From assembly GCA_934045905.1 (NCBI GenBank), contig OW203768.1, positions 24,953,060 through 25,017,059 on the forward strand: 64,000 bases of DNA, written 5' to 3'. Of the stretch, positions 55,301 through 58,300 are shown piece by piece; positions within the stretch are counted from its first letter, which is position 1, and every line of letters starts with the position of its first letter. Made by a program: the position numbers and the translations under genes. Below the pieces are notes generated by a model that saw only the letters and a list, made by a program, of their open reading frames with translations, did no database searches and was not told the origin of the DNA. Source of the stretch: Leuctra nigra. Lineage: Eukaryota > Arthropoda > Insecta > Plecoptera > Leuctridae.

Positions 55301-58300
55301 CAAACCAGATTCTCATTACATACCGTTTCCCGCCAAAATGTCCCATGACATTTGAAATTGATTTTTATGAATGAAAATGTTCTATTTCTCAAGTGATAAG
55401 AGTGTTTGTGATTATTATTTATGTTGTTATCTACATATTTACCGTAATAAAAATAGAGGAGAATTCCCTATTGGAGGGTTTTTAAATTCTATAAAATTGC
55501 CCTCCCTGTGACGCAGTTTCCCCCATGATGAAAGTAGTTCCTACGCGCCTGTCCTCACCTACACTGAATGACCTGCTTCGTGCTTTGATAGTGATATGAA
55601 GTACCTAGGCATTCCTTATCAGATTTCATTGGAGACTTACTGAGAAGAACGCTGCAAAACAGAAACACTGCATTTGATATTTATATTCAAATCCAACCCA
55701 GTGTGATGTGGACACATTTATATGGACCTGTCAGATGCTAAACCAGATAAGTCGCTTTAGTGGTAGCTGGAGCAAGGGTTTACCAAGTGTTTGTCAAGGG
55801 TTTTTCAAATATTTTCAGTTGTTCAAGGGTTTCAAGAGTTAAGGTTAAAATTCCATGATTTTTTACTACATTTACGACAATGAGACACGAGGGAAACAAA
55901 CCCTACTGATTAATTCAGGAATGTATTCCAACTCCAATAAACCCTTGATTACTCCAGTTACGAGTGAAGTGACTTAACCCGTTTCCTTCTTCAAGCACTC
56001 TCTTCGTTCACTTCTTCAGTTCTTTGAAAGATAAAGTGTAGTTCCAACATTTGCCTACAGAAGCGTTCAATAACCTTAACGTAAGAATACCAATAATGGA
56101 GACCAGGAGGTCTATTCTAGAACATTTTCTTAATTCCATTCTGATGGAATCCGGTCACGGCCATAAGGATTAACAATGAATGAAATCGAATTCCATCATA
56201 ATTGGGAATTTAAAAGTTCTAGAATAGGGCCCCAGACTGCTTCATGTGTGTAACTCGTAGTCGTGTTTCCCGGCCGCAGCAGCACGTGCCCTTAGAAAGC
56301 CTGTCATTGACTCACTTTAACACGAACGAGGTGAATGCTTGGAAAAGATATCAGTCACTTCTGAATAGATCATTTTAAAATAAATGGCTCAGTGGCTCAG
56401 TTTTCTAATAAATGTTTATGTGCAGTGCAAGGTTCTGACTAAACTTTTGTTGAAACAGGTTCGTGGGCTCCTGGAAATAATACTAAAAATTAATTTTGTA
56501 AGAAAAGCAGAGCCACGGAGATAATTTTTAACATGATCTATGCTTTTAGATCAACTGACTTAAAATCTCATCCCCACCATTGATATGCAAGTAAAAATAC
56601 ATGAGATTATCGCCAGCAAAGTAAATGGGTAAGATTCTGCAGCCCTAAAATGTCAGATCCTGAAGGTTAATCAAGAAGCATGTAGTAAAAGCAGCACAGA
56701 GGTGGAATGCCAGTTGGTATCGCGCTTACATAGTAAACCCCACGGGCTGTCCAGAAGATGATATTGAAGATGACTAGACGCTGAACAAGCCGCCTGCTTC
56801 CAATGTTCTAACAACGCTTGCTGTCACCGCACTAACCCCAGAGACTTGCAGGTCGTCCTCGTCAATGGCCGACTAAATCCGATGCAGAGCCGATGTAGCG
56901 GGAACGTGGAGGAGCTCTAACAGGTGACAACATCAAGTACCTATATCTTCTCCCTTTACCTCACATACTTTACTTTACGTCTTGCGTCTACACGTCTTTT
57001 ACTTTCCTTTTCACTGTTTCACTTCAGCTCGTTATTCTTTTCAAGCTCTAAGGAGCCGCTGAATTTAGCCCACCCCACACAGCAGGTTTCACTTTGTAAG
57101 TAGAATCTGAATATCCAAGCCGTTTGCTTGTACCAGGCGCGTAGGAAAGAAGGACGAGTCTAACCCCAACTCAATAAAAAATTAAATTTAGCGTCCCAGA
57201 ATAACATACCTTTCAATTGTTTATATTCTAAGAAAACGCCATGCGTGGGTTGATGATTCATTTTGCGTATTTTCGACTACAATGCTCTGCCCGGGGGCCT
57301 TGCTCCACAAACCCTATCCCGTGGCGCAGTTCCCCCCACCCTCGATAAAATGTATCCCCTAAGATGAAAGTACTTCCTACGCGCCTGAAGAGCAAGATAC
57401 GTTCGGGTTTCACTACGAGCAGTTGCTTGTACTACCAACCGGATGAGCGTCTTCTCACATCAGGTAATCAGCTATAGCTACTGGAAACTATGAACGGAAA
57501 ATTGAATAGTAGCTTTGAAGACATTGAAATAAAGTGGTTTATTGAACACGTGACGTCAACGCATCACGGCCTCCTGGTGACGTGATTCAAGATGTCCGCC
57601 TAAGGACCTTCACAGACGCCTCTAGTAGTAACAGAAGTGGCGGGATTGTAGAAGTAGTTGGTGTGATGTAACAGTCACGTGTTCGCTTGTCGATGTTGGT
57701 GGCGGGACCTGTGTAGCGCGATGGGAACTAACACAAGTGGTTAAGGAGAATGCATGTACTAAAATCATTACGTCAAATAAACTTATTGTACACTTAGCGC
57801 AACCCAAAACTGCATTTGATCGAAACGGTTTGGCTGCCGGTCAGGTGCCTTGAAAATCAATCCTTGTTATTATCAATGATATCAGAGCTCATCTACTAGA
57901 GTTAGATGAGGCGTTAGACTTAATCGGATGATGCCATAAATTCTTCATCAACCAAATTGTTTCTATCGAATGAAGTTTTTAGTTTGTCCTACGGTCTGAG
58001 TCAACTAATTATGATACCTCTTTAGCATGGGCCGGTCTATCCCTGGCCATGCTAATCAGGTATCATCATTAGTTGACTCCGACTCTATAGGTACCTTCTG
58101 CTTTGAGAAACGAGACTAACTTTTTGTTAGATTTTGCAACATGGGTTGAGGCAAAATTCTATTTTCTTTTTCTTTTTTTCTGCTGATTCTCGTAATAAAG
58201 TTCATTTTCTTGAGTTTTTATTGAACGGGCACTGTACAAAAGTAAACAAACGACTTCAATGTGACATGTCAAGATCTGATGACACCAAATTGGAACGTTT